Shown here in pieces: positions 35,736 to 46,728 of a stretch of 64,000 bases of DNA. Under the pieces are notes generated by a model. It was not told the DNA's origin. It searched no databases and worked only from the letters and a program-made list of their open reading frames with translations. Source of the DNA: Mustela lutreola (lineage: Eukaryota; Chordata; Mammalia; Carnivora; Mustelidae); the NCBI RefSeq assembly GCF_030435805.1, contig NC_081293.1:191879546-191943545 (forward strand), written 5' to 3'. Both the position numbers and the translations under genes were made by a program. Position 1 is the first letter of the stretch. Each line of letters starts with the position of its first letter.

Positions 35736-36396
35736 TGAAAATTTTTACTTAAGAACAAATATTAGAAACATAATTCTTACAGAAAAATTCACATGAAAAC
35801 TTAAGGAAAGTATCAAAATAATTTTGGAAAAAACAAAATTGGAAACCTCCCACTTCCGATTACAAGGCTTAACATATAGTTTTATACTGACCATATTAGT
35901 TTAAGGATAAATCAACAGAAGAGAAAATAGAGAATACAATAATAGATCCACATGTATTTCATCAGTATTTTTAACAAAGTTGCCAATGTAATTCAATGGA
36001 TCAATAATTCATCTTTGCAGTTGGACATCTTTACAAAATAAAAGAAACTCTGTCCTTATTTCATACCATACACAAAGATAATTTGAGTTGCATCTTAGAT
36101 CTAAACATAAAAGCAGATGATTACTCTTCTAAGAGAAAAATTGGAGTATGAGATTTGGGTAGGTTGTTTTCTTAAGCAGGAAGCTAAAAGCACTAGTCAT
36201 AAAAGAAAAAATAAAGCTGCATGTCATTAAACTAATGATTTCTGTTTATCAAAAGAATCAGAAAATGAAGAGGCAAGTCACAGTATGAGAGAAGATAGCT
36301 TCAGTACACATTATTCAGTAAAGGACTTAGATCCAAACTCTGAACAGAATGTCCACAAATCAATGACAGGAAAATCTCAATTAAAAGCTGGGCAAA

Positions 36397-36581
36397 GGGT
36401 GCCTGGGTGGCTTAGTGGGTTAAAGCCTCTGCCTTCAGCTCGGGTCATGATCCCAGGGTTCTGGGATCGAGCCCCACATCCGCTCTCTGCTTGGTGGGGA
36501 GCCTGCTTGCTCTCTGCCTGCCTCTCTGCCTACTTGTGATCTCTGTCTGTCAAATAAATAAATAAAATCTTAAAAAAAAAA
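36397..36581 (+). mobile_element. CanSINE, sense, young type
   Basis: Perfect 14-bp duplication 'aaaagctgggcaaa' at 36383-36396 and 36582-36595. Confidence 0.97.
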
Positions 36582-36867
36582 AAAAGCTGGGCAAAACTTT
36601 GAATAGGTACTCCATACAAAAGGTTATTAAAAAGATGGATAAGCATATAATAATGTATTCAGTATAATTAATCATCAATAAAATCACAAATATTATAATG
36701 GCTAATATTATAAAATTAATATTAAGTGGTGGGAAACTAAAATTATAAAACCATACTGGAAAACCGTTTGGTAATATCTACTAAAATTAGACATATGCCT
36801 GTCCTAGGATTTGGCAATTCTATCCTTGGTACACACCCACTGAAAACATGTATAAAAATATTCATAG

Positions 36868-37051
36868 GGGTGCCTGGGTGGCTCAGTCAGTTGTGTCTGC
36901 CTTTAGCTCAGACCATGATTTCAGGGTCCTGGGATTGAGCCCTGCATTGGGCTCCCTCCTCAGTGGGGAGTCTGCTTCTCCCTCTCCTTCTGCCCCTCCC
37001 CCCAGCCCATGCTCTTTCTCTCTTTCAAATAAATAAAATATTTTTAAAAAG
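36868..37051 (+). mobile_element. CanSINE, sense
   Basis: 11-bp duplication 'aatattcatag' at 36857-36867 and 37052-37062. Confidence 0.96.
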
Positions 37052-37404
37052 AATATTCATAGAATGTTTTAGTTACAATAGCCAAAAAGTAGAAATAACC
37101 CAGATTTCTATAATAGTAGAATAGTGAACTATTCATATTGAATATTATGCCACATAAAAAATGATAAAACAGAATGGATAAATCTCAAAGACATTATATT
37201 GGGTCAAAGAAGCAGACATAAAAACATACGTATATACTGTATAATTTATTTATATGAAACTCAAAAACAGGCACAGCTAATTTGTTATAATATATGTCAG
37301 ATTTCCTTCATCAGAGCAAGGAAGTGATTTTGAGCAGGATTTGTGGAATGAGAGAGAAGACAAAGGAATTTTCTGTTGTGATGAGGATATTAAAAGTGAA
37401 GAGA

Positions 37405-37960
37405 TGGAGAAGCATCTTTCATGCCAATGGGCCTCAAAAGAAGGCTGGGGTAGCAATTCTCATATCTGATAAATTAGATTTTAAACTTAAGACTATAGTC
37501 AGAGATACAGAAGGACATTACATCATTCTTAAAGGGTCTACCCATCAAGATCTAACAATTGTAAATACTTATGCCCCCAATATGGGAGCAGCCAACTACA
37601 TAAGACAATTGTTAATCAAGATAAAGAGTCATATTGGTATGAATACATTAATAGTAGGGGATCTTAACATGCCATTCTCAGTAATAGATCATCCAAGCAG
37701 AAAATCAATAAAGAAACAAGAACATTGAATGTTACATTGGACCAGATGGACCACATAGATATATACAGAACATTCCACCTGAAAACAACAGAATACTCAT
37801 TCTTGGCGAGTGCACATGGAACCTTCTCCAGAATAGACCACATACTGTGTCACAAATCTGGACTCAACCAACACCAAAAGATTGAGATTATTCCCTGCAT
37901 ATTCTCAGATCACAATGCTTTGAAACTGGAACTCAACCACAAGGAATACACCTCCATCTG
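37405..37960 (+). mobile_element. L1 ORF2 endonuclease fragment, sense
   Basis: Translation shows endonuclease motifs: IFHANGPQKKAGVAILISDK (37418-37477), VNTYAPN (37562-37582), LIVGDLNMP (37652-37678), then in the next frame TLDQMDHIDIYRTFH (37734-37778), FSRIDHIL and SDHNALKLELN (37908-37940). There is one stop/frame change near 37725. Both L1 ends are missing, so it is an internal fragment without a normal 3' terminus, suggesting deletion or rearrangement. Confidence 0.88.
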
Positions 37961-38019
37961 GTTGGGGCTTACACAGGTGTGTTAATAAATACAAATTATT
38001 GGATCTATACACTTTATAG

Positions 38020-39700
38020 CTCTAGCTCCTGGGCCATTTGATCAGCAGACCACATGGATTGGAAGATATCTCTAACAGATGAAGATGTCGTGTGGAGTCT
38101 ATGGCAACTGTCAGTGAATCATAACACAAGCAACAGGGACTCTGCATCAGGGTCTTTCTTTCTGTAAGAGAAGACAATACACTTTCAAAACACAACTCTT
38201 CATATACTATTAAACCTTAGCAAAGACTACTCATAGTCTCAAGTAACTATAAATGCAGGATTGCCTATCTTGAGCTGAGATGTTATCTGACCCACCAAAT
38301 CATAGGACTGATTGGCCATGGCAGCCAATGGCATGCCTCGCACGAAGTCAGGACCAGCAAGCACAGAAGACAAAAGTAAGCAGAATTGGCCCAGATCCCC
38401 ACATCCCTGTATCACCTATACCACTGAGGGCTCTTCCCTCTCTGTGCAGTGTATCTGCCATGCGGGTGTGGGGCCTTAAAGTTAATTGACAAGGGTAAAT
38501 CTGTCATTGCTCAGAGCGGGCATTCACCTTGTGGAGACAGAAGTTGCCAGAAGTGAGAATATGCACACATTCCTGGAAATTAGCAAATGATATAATTTGG
38601 TTGGTCATGGACCTAGAAGGAGCACAGTTGGAATATTAGGTCAACTGAACACAAAGTAGGAGAATCTGCATATCCTGCATTAATGCCAAACAAGCAATTG
38701 ACTCTGTGACATAAATGAAGAATGGCCTGGAATGTTGGACCTCTCTTCACAAGGTCAAATGGGATGCCTAGAATGAGCTAAAAGGTAGTTCCAAGGATGA
38801 TGCCAAGAAAAATTACATGTATGAAGCAGAAGATGTAAAGAAAAAAATAGAAAATAGAAAATAAGGGACTGGATTTGGCTAGTAGGCACACATTTCCTTT
38901 AACTGATATAATGCCTGTTTTTCTAATACTGTGGATGAATTCAAAGGATGAAAATAACTGATTAACCCAGTTCCTCAAGACCATCCAGGATATAATTCTA
39001 ACCGATTATGGCCTGAAGCAGCTTCTGAGTCATTTTTTTCTGTATATAAGTTAAAAGTGCATTTGTTAAAAAAACCCATTATTAAATAATCAGGTACAAG
39101 ATGCTTCAGTAGTAATGTCAGCCAGCCTTTATTCTTGGCCATCCCAGTGACTGCAGTGAGCACACAAATGCAGTAACCATGGCAACGGTGATGGAGCCTT
39201 TGCATGAATCCAACAGCTGCCCCTCGCCAAGACAGCACTACTCTGCTGCTCTGCTCTGCTGAATATACGTTCTGTCAACAGCAGAGACCAATGTTGGGCG
39301 CTCAATATGACATCTTCCCCTTAAGGAGACCAATAAGTCAGTTGTTGGCATTCCAATTCCTTCCACCCTATGTGGAGCAATAATTCATCGTGATTATGGA
39401 CGATGTGCATTACAACTATGAATTTCCCTTTCTTGTCTGCAGTACCTTGGTCAGTACCTCTGTTGGAGGGCTATCAGAATATCTGATTTCTGATATTATT
39501 TCCAACACAACATCACCTTAGTCCATTAGACCTGTTTCACAGCTAAGGAAGTAACAACGGACAAATGATCAAGGGGTTCATTGCTCCCAGCTCAGAAATT
39601 GTAGACCTGACAGAAATTGGGACCTGACACACAGATTTAGGGCACTGGATTGTTGATAACATCCTGCAGAATATACTGTGATAGAATATGCCTACTTTGG
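38020..39700 (+). mobile_element. ERVL-like endogenous retroviral fossil, internal (pol) part
   Basis: 39000-39660 resembles the RNase H-integrase part of ERVL pol in the order of its phrases ('cagtaatgtcagccagcctt', 'cagcactactctgctgctct', 'tctgttggagggctatcaga', 'acagctaaggaagtaac'). The segment from 38020 is less certain but seems continuous with it. No LTRs are recognised at either side. It is thoroughly broken and diverged, consistent with an insertion older than the carnivore radiation. Confidence 0.45.
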
Positions 39701-40120
39701 TAGGTAGATTGCATATATTTAACTTTATCCATAAGGGTACAGAGGTTAGGAGTTGGGTCTCTGCTTTTACAGACAGAGCTCTATCTATCCCATGAAGGCA
39801 GGATCAGAATTTATCAAAAAGGGAACATTTTCTAAAGCAAACTTTGCTTAGCTCTTGTGCTCATCTGTTCTTCCAGACAGGTCAGCAAATACCAGGGCAT
39901 ACCTAACATCAATTCCCAGCATGCCCACACATCTCTAGATCTATGCTCAAGGATGTAGGATCTGAGTTGCTATCTAAAATGATGTAACGATTAAGATCTT
40001 TGAATTCAAGTTCATTTTCCTACCACCTTCAGGATGGTTGGAAAATTAGACTACACTAAAGGAAATAAGGCTGCTGAAATTAATGTCAAGTTTCTATTTC
40101 ACTATCAAAGAATAACCAGG

Positions 40121-40324
40121 GGGTGCCTGGGTGGCTCAGTGGGTTTAGCGATTGCCTTCAGCTCAGGTCATGATCCTGGAGTCCCACATCAGGCTCTCTA
40201 CTTGCCAGGGAGTCAGCTTCTCTTGCTGACCTCTCTCCTCTCGTGCTCTCTCTCATTTTCTCTCTCTCTCTCTCTCTCTCTCTCCCTCTCTCAAATAAAT
40301 AAATAAAATCTTGGGGGGAAAATA
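40121..40324 (+). mobile_element. CanSINE, sense
   Basis: 14-bp duplication 'aaagaataaccagg' at 40107-40120 and 40325-40338. It contains a long CT run at 40260-40283. Confidence 0.96.
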
Positions 40325-40338
40325 AAAGAATAACCAGG

Positions 40339-42538
40339 CATGGATCTTTGAATCTCCCAAGTGCCTCCTGAATGTTTAGGACCTGGAACAACATAAAAAT
40401 TCATGAAACTGTAACAAATTCATGTATTTGGGTAGCTGTAATATTCATGTGGTGCCAGAATATGGCTTTATATGTGTTTAATTTTTTTTTTTAGTTATGA
40501 AGGGACTACTTGTTTTTACCTTAACTTCTAAAGTTCTCACTATCTCTCTGGGTTCCTGAAAGAGAGAAATAGACAGGGACTGCCCATTTTCTCCCCTCTC
40601 AGGAGGATAACAGTGGTTGGGATCTTCACGTCTCTGTAGAGATCATGCTGGTACAAAGGAGACCTACTGTCATATACCCTACAGAGAGCTCTCATGGCAA
40701 TTGGGAAGGTACCTTGTGGAGACAATAAACTAATAAAGCCTTCTCTTAAAGGCAATTTGAAGAGCAAGTTCAACAGATGAGCAACAAGGCTTCTAGCACC
40801 ATCAGTAACTTCACCACACTAGATAGGTTTGCCTTTTCTGCATGAAGATTTATTGGGGTTTTTCTACAACAATCATCTCTAGACACACAGGTTTCCTAAT
40901 CACGTTTGTGAGTTCTGGTCAAATATATTTTAACATCGTTTTCTCTGCCTGTTAGCTTTTACCATCACAATTTAATATCATGCAAAAGTACATTGTTATT
41001 AATGCTTAAAGTTTGCTCATTGATAGTTTAAATAATAGGATATTCTGAGTAAAATATATTATTAAACTTCAATATATTAATATGGCCAATGTATTAATAA
41101 TGGCTATTTTTGACTGGTAGCTATTTTTAAGGCAAGGAGGGACGTGTGTACAAGTGACTTTCTCAGAGATATTTAATATTAAACAAAAAAAAAGCACTTC
41201 TTTATTAAAAAACTAGATTTAAAGTGTCACTCACAGAGGGAAGTCAAATATCTAAATGTAAAGGAAGACTATCCAGAGTTATTGAACAAAGGTACGAATA
41301 CTTATCTATTTAGTATGTACAGTAGTGTGAGGCCAGAGTCCCAGCAGTGAGTAGGAGCTCAGAGTTCCTATCATGATAGCTCTTCCCACAGAACAATCGT
41401 AGGTATATCACAGGAGATCAGTAAATACCGAAAAATTTTTCCAACATCCTGCACATGATACTTATTATTGGAATGGTAATAAGAGAGTTTTGGTTCAAAT
41501 AGGATCATTTTCAAGCAGGCTTATAATTTTGTAGCCATTTAAAGTAAGGATTTATTGCTTATCCTTGCTGTCTCCAAGACAACATTATCTTGCATAAAGA
41601 ATAGGAATCAAGTTTAAATGAGATGGGCAGTATCATGTTTATCCTTACTTTTTAACTGTGGAATCATAGAGTAAGAAAGATGATTTAGTTCAGTCTCTCA
41701 AGGACTTCAGAGACCCCTTCTGCAAGATCGTTCACAGTAGCTATTATCACCTGCAGAGACAGTATCTAAAACTGGGTATTTCTAGAGTATTTATCAATAT
41801 TGATTCAAAATTTTAAAAGTTACTAATTCTGTTTTTATGTTCAGATAAACAACAGTACAAATCTATTCAGTCAATCATGTAAATGTTCATCTAAATATTA
41901 CAGAAATCCAAATAAGAAAAAGTGATATTTTAGGCTGAAAATAAATCTTTATACTTGACTAAGATGAGATTTGCTGATATTAGTTGTGGAGGTCACAGTA
42001 GATGCAAGAGTGGAAAGTGTGTTTCAATAGGCAAGTGAGAGGTTAATGGCTAATGATGAATATGGTCAATGGTAAATCTAACCTTAATATATTCTATCCT
42101 TAATGATCCCTTCCAATTCAAGATTAGAGTTACTGCAGTTTAAGGACTTGGGCATGTGTATCAGTTAGGAGTCAGTTTAAAAGGGAAAAAAAAGAAAAAA
42201 CAGAATAATTCTGACTAATATAAGCAAAAGCAGAATTTATTTGAAGAACACTCACTGAATGAAACAAAAACCATGTATTTGATTAACACGTGACAAAATG
42301 TTTATTTTGAACATTTAACCTCTGCCAAAAACATTAATAACAACAAAGGAAACATGTATTTGTCTCTGGGTATATCTATTTTTAAATTTATTTCGGGACT
42401 GTTGGTGTCTTTAAATATTCGTTAAAATATACAAAAATTTACTGAAAGTGTTTCTGAACACTTTTCTATCCTATAAAGAGGTTTCAAATAAGTTAACATA
42501 AATCTATTTTTAAAAATTTCTTTTGAATTAAATGTTAA
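40339..42538. other. Gene-free upstream flank of the first intact OR
   Basis: The only long repeat-poor stretch near the receptor, about 2.2 kb. OR genes usually have a noncoding first exon and promoter some kb upstream, so this is where one would look. I cannot place an exon or TSS from sequence alone. Confidence 0.4.
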
Positions 42539-42556
42539 CCTTTTATTCTGTCATAG
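42539..42556 (+). promoter_or_regulatory. Putative 3' splice acceptor before the OR coding exon
   Basis: A pyrimidine-rich 'ccttttattctgtcatag' ends in AG four bases before the ATG at 42561. This fits the usual OR structure of a noncoding 5' exon spliced just upstream of a single coding exon. Not proven. Confidence 0.55.
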
Positions 42557-42560
42557 GGAT

Positions 42561-43493
42561 ATGGTAGACAATATAACATCTATCACAGAGTTCATCCTAC
42601 TGGGATTTCCCCTTGGCCTGAGGATTCAAATTCTTCTCTTTGGACTCTTCTCCCTGTTCTATGCCTGCACCCTGCTAGGGAATGGGGTCATCTTGGGGCT
42701 CATCTCACTGGACTCCAGACTTCACACCCCCATGTACTTCTTTCTCTCCCACCTGGCCATCGTCGACATAGCGTATGCCTGCAACACCGTGCCCCAGATG
42801 CTGGTGAACCTCCTGAAGCCAGACAAGCCCATCTCCTTTGCTGGCTGCTTGACACAGACCTTTCTCTTTTTGACATTTGCTGTCACAGAATGTCTTCTCC
42901 TGGTGGTGATGTCTTATGATTGGTATGTGGCCATCTGCCACCCCCTCCGATATTCTGCCATTATGAACTGGAGAATCTGTATCACCCTGGTGTTGACTTC
43001 TTGGACCATCGGAGTCCTCCTGTCTTTGATTCATCTCATGTTACTTTTACCTTTACCCTTCTGTAGATTCCAGAAAATCAATCACTTTTTCTGTGAAATC
43101 ATGGCTGTTCTCAAACTTGCCTGTGCAGATACACACATCAATGAGATTGTGGTATTGGGTGGAGCAATTTCTGTGCTAGTGGGACCCTTCACCTCAATTG
43201 TAATCTCATATATATGTATCCTCTGTGCCATCCTTAGAATCCAGTCTGGGGAAGGTCAAAGAAAAGCCTTCTCCACTTGCTCATCCCATCTCTGTGTGGT
43301 TGGACTCTTTTATGGTACAGCCATTATAATGTATGTTGGGCCCAGGTATGGGAACCCCAATGAGCAGAAGAAATATCTCCTCCTGTTTCACAGCCTTTTC
43401 AATCCCATGCTCAACCCTCTTATCTATAGTCTCAGGAACTTAGAAGTGAAGAATGCCTTGAAGAGAGTGCTGGGAATTGAAAGAGACTTATGA
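42561..43493 (+). CDS. OR2A25: Olfactory receptor, OR2A25-like, intact, DRY motif changed to DWY
   Basis: Single-exon GPCR of 310 residues, the normal OR length. Visible features: N-glycosylation site NIT at residues 4-6, TM1 GN at 40-41, loop motif LHTPMY at 54-59, Cys96 and ECL2 cysteines 168/178/188, MSYDWYVAIC at 117-126, SY at 216-217 in TM5, KAFSTCSSHL at 235-244 in TM6, and NPMLNPLIYSLRN at 281-293 in TM7. The second half (PLPFCRFQKI, ADTHINE, IIMYVGPRYGNP) matches human OR2A25 as I remember it. ORs signal through Golf in olfactory cilia. The oddity is Trp121 (codon TGG at 42921-42923) where nearly all ORs have the DRY Arg. I recall Leu there in human OR2A25, so the loss may be old in this lineage. 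It may be an open but poorly coupling receptor. The first half is nearly identical to the gene at 54527. Confidence 0.93.
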   Translation: MVDNITSITEFILLGFPLGLRIQILLFGLFSLFYACTLLGNGVILGLISLDSRLHTPMYFFLSHLAIVDIAYACNTVPQMLVNLLKPDKPISFAGCLTQTFLFLTFAVTECLLLVVMSYDWYVAICHPLRYSAIMNWRICITLVLTSWTIGVLLSLIHLMLLLPLPFCRFQKINHFFCEIMAVLKLACADTHINEIVVLGGAISVLVGPFTSIVISYICILCAILRIQSGEGQRKAFSTCSSHLCVVGLFYGTAIIMYVGPRYGNPNEQKKYLLLFHSLFNPMLNPLIYSLRNLEVKNALKRVLGIERDL

Positions 43494-43579
43494 AAATATT
43501 ACAGCATCAGGGTTGATAGTGATCTAGGAAGATATTATCTCAAGAAATTCCAACTCCAACTTAGCATGAGAATTATCTG

Positions 43580-43828
43580 AGACAAAATAAGATGAAAACA
43601 GGGAAGGAAACCATAAGAGACTCTTAAATCTAGGAAACAAATTGAAGGTGGCTGGAGGGGAGGTGGGTGGAGAAATGGGATAACTAGATGATGGGCATTA
43701 GGGTGGGCAGTTGATGTAATGAGCACTGGGTGTTATATGAAACTAATGAATCACTAAATTCTACCCCTGAAACTAACAATACACTATATGTTAACTAAAT
43801 TGAATTTAAATAAAATTTTTTTAAAAAT
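43580..43828 (+). mobile_element. Carnivore L1 3' end just downstream of the OR gene
   Basis: 'aggaaaccataagagactct', 'gagcactgggtgttatatga', 'cactatatgttaactaaatt' and an A-rich end. It is a very short 5'-truncated L1 starting 87 bp after the receptor stop codon. Confidence 0.85.
43809..43814 (+). terminator. Candidate poly(A) signal AATAAA, L1-derived
   Basis: First AATAAA after the OR stop codon, supplied by the inserted L1 3' end. It could shorten the receptor 3' UTR to about 320 bases. Confidence 0.35.
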
Positions 43829-44743
43829 AGAGCCATCTTCTGGACACCACTTAGATCCCTAATTCAATAGAGGTGGGATGTATCCTAGAGATCTGTATCT
43901 TCAAATATTACCAATAGCAAATTTTGATGCAGCTAGTCCATGAACCAGGATTTGGAAGCTGCAGGTCTAGAATAATACCCTTTTTAATACCTTCTTCAAG
44001 CTATAATCTAGCCTCATGCATCCCAAAATGTTTTTCTCAAAACACTAGCTTCTCAAGGGCTTTAAATTCTATGGCCAAGTAAGTTTGAAAATTATTGCAA
44101 ATGCCTTACTTTAGAGCTCACAATTCATATTAGCCTAGTGAAGACTAAACATTTTTATGGTAAAGAAGATTTTTATTCCAATTTCTAACCAATATTTTCC
44201 AAATTTATTTGGTCACATAAAAAAAAAAAATTTTATAACACCAACAGTTTCCTGGAACAGGAAATCTTGATCTTGATTGACTCCTTGTGAACACTTCCTG
44301 TAACTACCTCCTAGAGCAAAAAATTTTTTTCTCTACAAGGTAAGCCTCTGAAGAGGATGTAGGTCTAAGCAGAGTACCCTGAATCAGCCCTTGAGAATGT
44401 GTGCTCTCTTTGGGTAAAGGAAGTGAGGGTGAATGTCTCTGCTCTTCACTGCTAGGTCATCTGGAGACAATCCAACCCTCTGCTTCATCTTGGATCAGCA
44501 TTCCTAGATATATTTCATGGGCTAATTTCATTTCACAATCTTCTATATCTGAGTTTTAAAAATGCATGCATTTCCCTATTTACCCATTACACTCAATCTT
44601 TTTTTCTTTTTTTTTTCTTTTTTTTTTTTTTGTCTTCTTGGTTTGAAAGATAGAACCAAGTTTCTCACAGAAATCTGGAAGGATTTGCCAAAGCCCCTAC
44701 CTACATAGTATATAAGCTTTAGAAATATTTCTCCACTGTTGTG
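43829..44743. other. No gene seen
   Basis: Unassigned spacer with a T-rich run at 44599-44631. Confidence 0.5.
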
Positions 44744-44767
44744 TTAGGGTTAGGGTTAGGGTTAGGG
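44744..44767 (+). repeat. Interstitial telomeric repeat, four perfect TTAGGG units
   Basis: Four exact TTAGGG hexamers in unrelated, non-repetitive flanks. Short perfect interstitial arrays of this kind are thought to arise when telomerase or telomeric DNA is used at a double-strand break. Confidence 0.95.
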
Positions 44768-45337
44768 GTACACAATGAATGATGGATAAAAAAGAAATGA
44801 ATAAGGGATAGAATGCCCAAGGAGATAGTTGATCCCTTGAAGATTAAATAGGAAAAAAATAAGGAAAGTCCATGGTTTATTATATGTTGGTTATTCCTGA
44901 AATGAACAAGTCTCAAATGATAGCCTCACACCCATGAATTTCCTGATACTCTATATGGAATCCCAAATGCACTACTGCAATCACGAAAGGAAAGGGCTCA
45001 GTGAGCACAAAGGAACACATGGATGGTCTTCAGGGGCTCAATGGATCCTAGAAAAAGGGAAAAATGAAAGTCAAATCAACTTCTCTTTAAAAAAAAAAAA
45101 AAACAAAAAACCCTAGGGGCTTAAGTCCTGGTCATTAGTTTGGTAGGTTCATAAACTAATTTTGTATCAGTTAACCTGGAATAGGTCAGAATGGTCAGAA
45201 TTTAATGACCTTCACAAAACTCACAAAATAATCATGGTCAACCTAGATACCAATTTCAACCTTTATAACAAAGGATGTTTCTCCCCAGAGAAAGGAGTGC
45301 CTGTACCCTTTATTCAAGATAGCTCAGTTCTCTTTTC
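44768..45337. other. No gene seen
   Basis: Unassigned spacer. Confidence 0.5.
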
Positions 45338-45352
45338 AAAAATCTGAGAAAT

Positions 45353-45560
45353 TGGGACACCTGGGTGGCTCAGTTGGTTAAGCAGCTGCCTTCGGCTCAG
45401 GTCATGATCCCAGCGTCCTGGGATCGAGTCCCACATCGGGCTCCTTGCTCCGCAGGGAGCCTGCTTCTCCCTCTGACTCTGCCTTCCACTCTGTCTGCCT
45501 GTGCTCGCTCTCACTCTCTCTCTCTTACAAATAAATAAATAAAATCTTTAATTAAAAAAA
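45353..45560 (+). mobile_element. CanSINE, sense
   Basis: Perfect 15-bp duplication 'aaaaatctgagaaat' at 45338-45352 and 45561-45575. Confidence 0.97.
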
Positions 45561-45575
45561 AAAAATCTGAGAAAT

Positions 45576-45916
45576 GAATAAAAAAGATATACGACTCAAA
45601 GAGCCTAGAGTCAGAGCAAATGGAATTGAATAATATAGAAGGGTATTTCTTTAAAACTGCAGAAAAATTCCCCCCAGTAGGTCACAATTCTCATAACAAA
45701 CCTAGATGTCTGTCACTGAAATTTTTATACCTTGGATATAAATAATAATAAACACAGTAAAAATCAACTTTTACAAATTCTGCCTCTTTGTTTTCCCCCA
45801 TCTCCAAGATTCCCAGTGCAACGTAAATATAACAATTGTTACTTTCCATCAGTTATATGTGTTACAACTTTTTGAAGATACATTCATGCTTGACCCAGAT
45901 ACTTATTTCATCAATT
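45576..45916. other. No gene seen; possible part of the OR duplicon
   Basis: 'aaattctgcctcttt' at 45776-45790 is also found at 62794-62808, in the same order relative to the stronger match at 46.3-46.9/63.8-64.0 kb. Confidence 0.4.
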
Positions 45917-45931
45917 AAAAGTCAACATTTT

Positions 45932-46119
45932 GGGGGCGCCTGGGTGACTCAGTGGGTTAAGCCTCCTCCTGTGCCTCAGGTCATGGTCTCAGGGTCCTGG
46001 GATCGAGCCCCACATCAGGCTCTCTGCTCAGCAGGGAACCTGCTTCCTCCTCTCTCTGCCTGCCTCTCTGCCTACTTGTGATCCCTGTCAAATAAATAAA
46101 TAAAATCTTAAAAAAAAAA
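45932..46119 (+). mobile_element. CanSINE, sense, young type
   Basis: Flanked by 'aaaagtcaacatttt' (45917-45931) and 'aaaagccaacatttt' (46120-46134), one mismatch. Confidence 0.96.
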
Positions 46120-46411
46120 AAAAGCCAACATTTTGCAAACCAATTATTAAGGAATTTACTTTGGAAAGTGTTTAAAAGTTTTTACTCTACTTCCAAATGG
46201 AAATTGTGTCCAGATTCTGGTGAACCTTGCTATAATCACAAGTTATAAATGCGGCTCAAATAAGGTCTGTGTTTACAGAAAATGCTCAATGCCGACAGGT
46301 AATGTAAATATTTGAAAACATGTGTATTGTATTTATGAGTTAACTATGTATTCTTTTCCTTTCTATACATTTATGTTTTATATGTTTATGTTTTACTCTG
46401 ACCACTTTTTT

Positions 46412-46612
46412 TTCCCCTAAAGATTTATTTATTTATTTATTTGACAGAGAGAGAGAGAGATCACAAGTAGGCAGAGAGGCAGGCAGAGAGACAGGAAGGG
46501 AACCAGGCTTCCCGCTGAGCAGAGAGCACGATATGGGGCTCGATGCCAGGACCCTGCGATCATGACCTGAGCTGAAGGCAGAGGCTTTAAACCACTGAGC
46601 CACCCAGGTGCC
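46412..46612 (-). mobile_element. CanSINE, antisense, inserted beside an older SINE
   Basis: Ends 'ccacccaggtgcccct'. The flank 'gaccactttttt' is repeated as 'caccacttttta' after it. Confidence 0.92.
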
Positions 46613-46626
46613 CCTCACCACTTTTT

Positions 46627-46728
46627 ATTTTTAAAGGTAAGCTCTATATCCAACATGGGGCTTGAACTCATGACCCCAAAATAAAGATTCCTCCTATACC
46701 CTACAGACTGAGCTAGCCAGGTGCCCCT
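46627..46728 (-). mobile_element. Short tRNA-type SINE, antisense
   Basis: Antisense of the 26561 variant: 'catggggcttgaactcatga' and 'agctagccaggtgcccct'. 'ctctgaccac' precedes the SINE pair (about 46397) and follows it (about 46729), so the 46412 SINE lies inside this older SINE's target duplication. Confidence 0.85.

Larger units (their letters stand above)
36370..37290 (+). mobile_element. Old L1M ORF2 C-terminus/3' UTR, sense, split by two CanSINEs
   Basis: 'aaagctgggcaaaactttga', 'ggaaaaccgtttggtaatat', 'ggatttggcaattctatcct', 'aatagccaaaaagtagaaat', 'ggataaatctcaaagacatt' and 'tatatgaaactcaaaaacag' appear in the expected L1 order. The region 35736-36370 is AT-rich and may be a diverged part of the same L1. 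Confidence 0.75.

Noticed and set aside
38280-38489. 69-codon + strand frame
   Set aside because: Lies in the probable ERVL fossil; not treated as a gene.
42705-43034. 109-codon minus-strand frame inside the OR gene
   Set aside because: Antisense shadow of a GC-rich OR exon. The paralogue at 54563-54907 has a nearly identical shadow because the DNA is shared.
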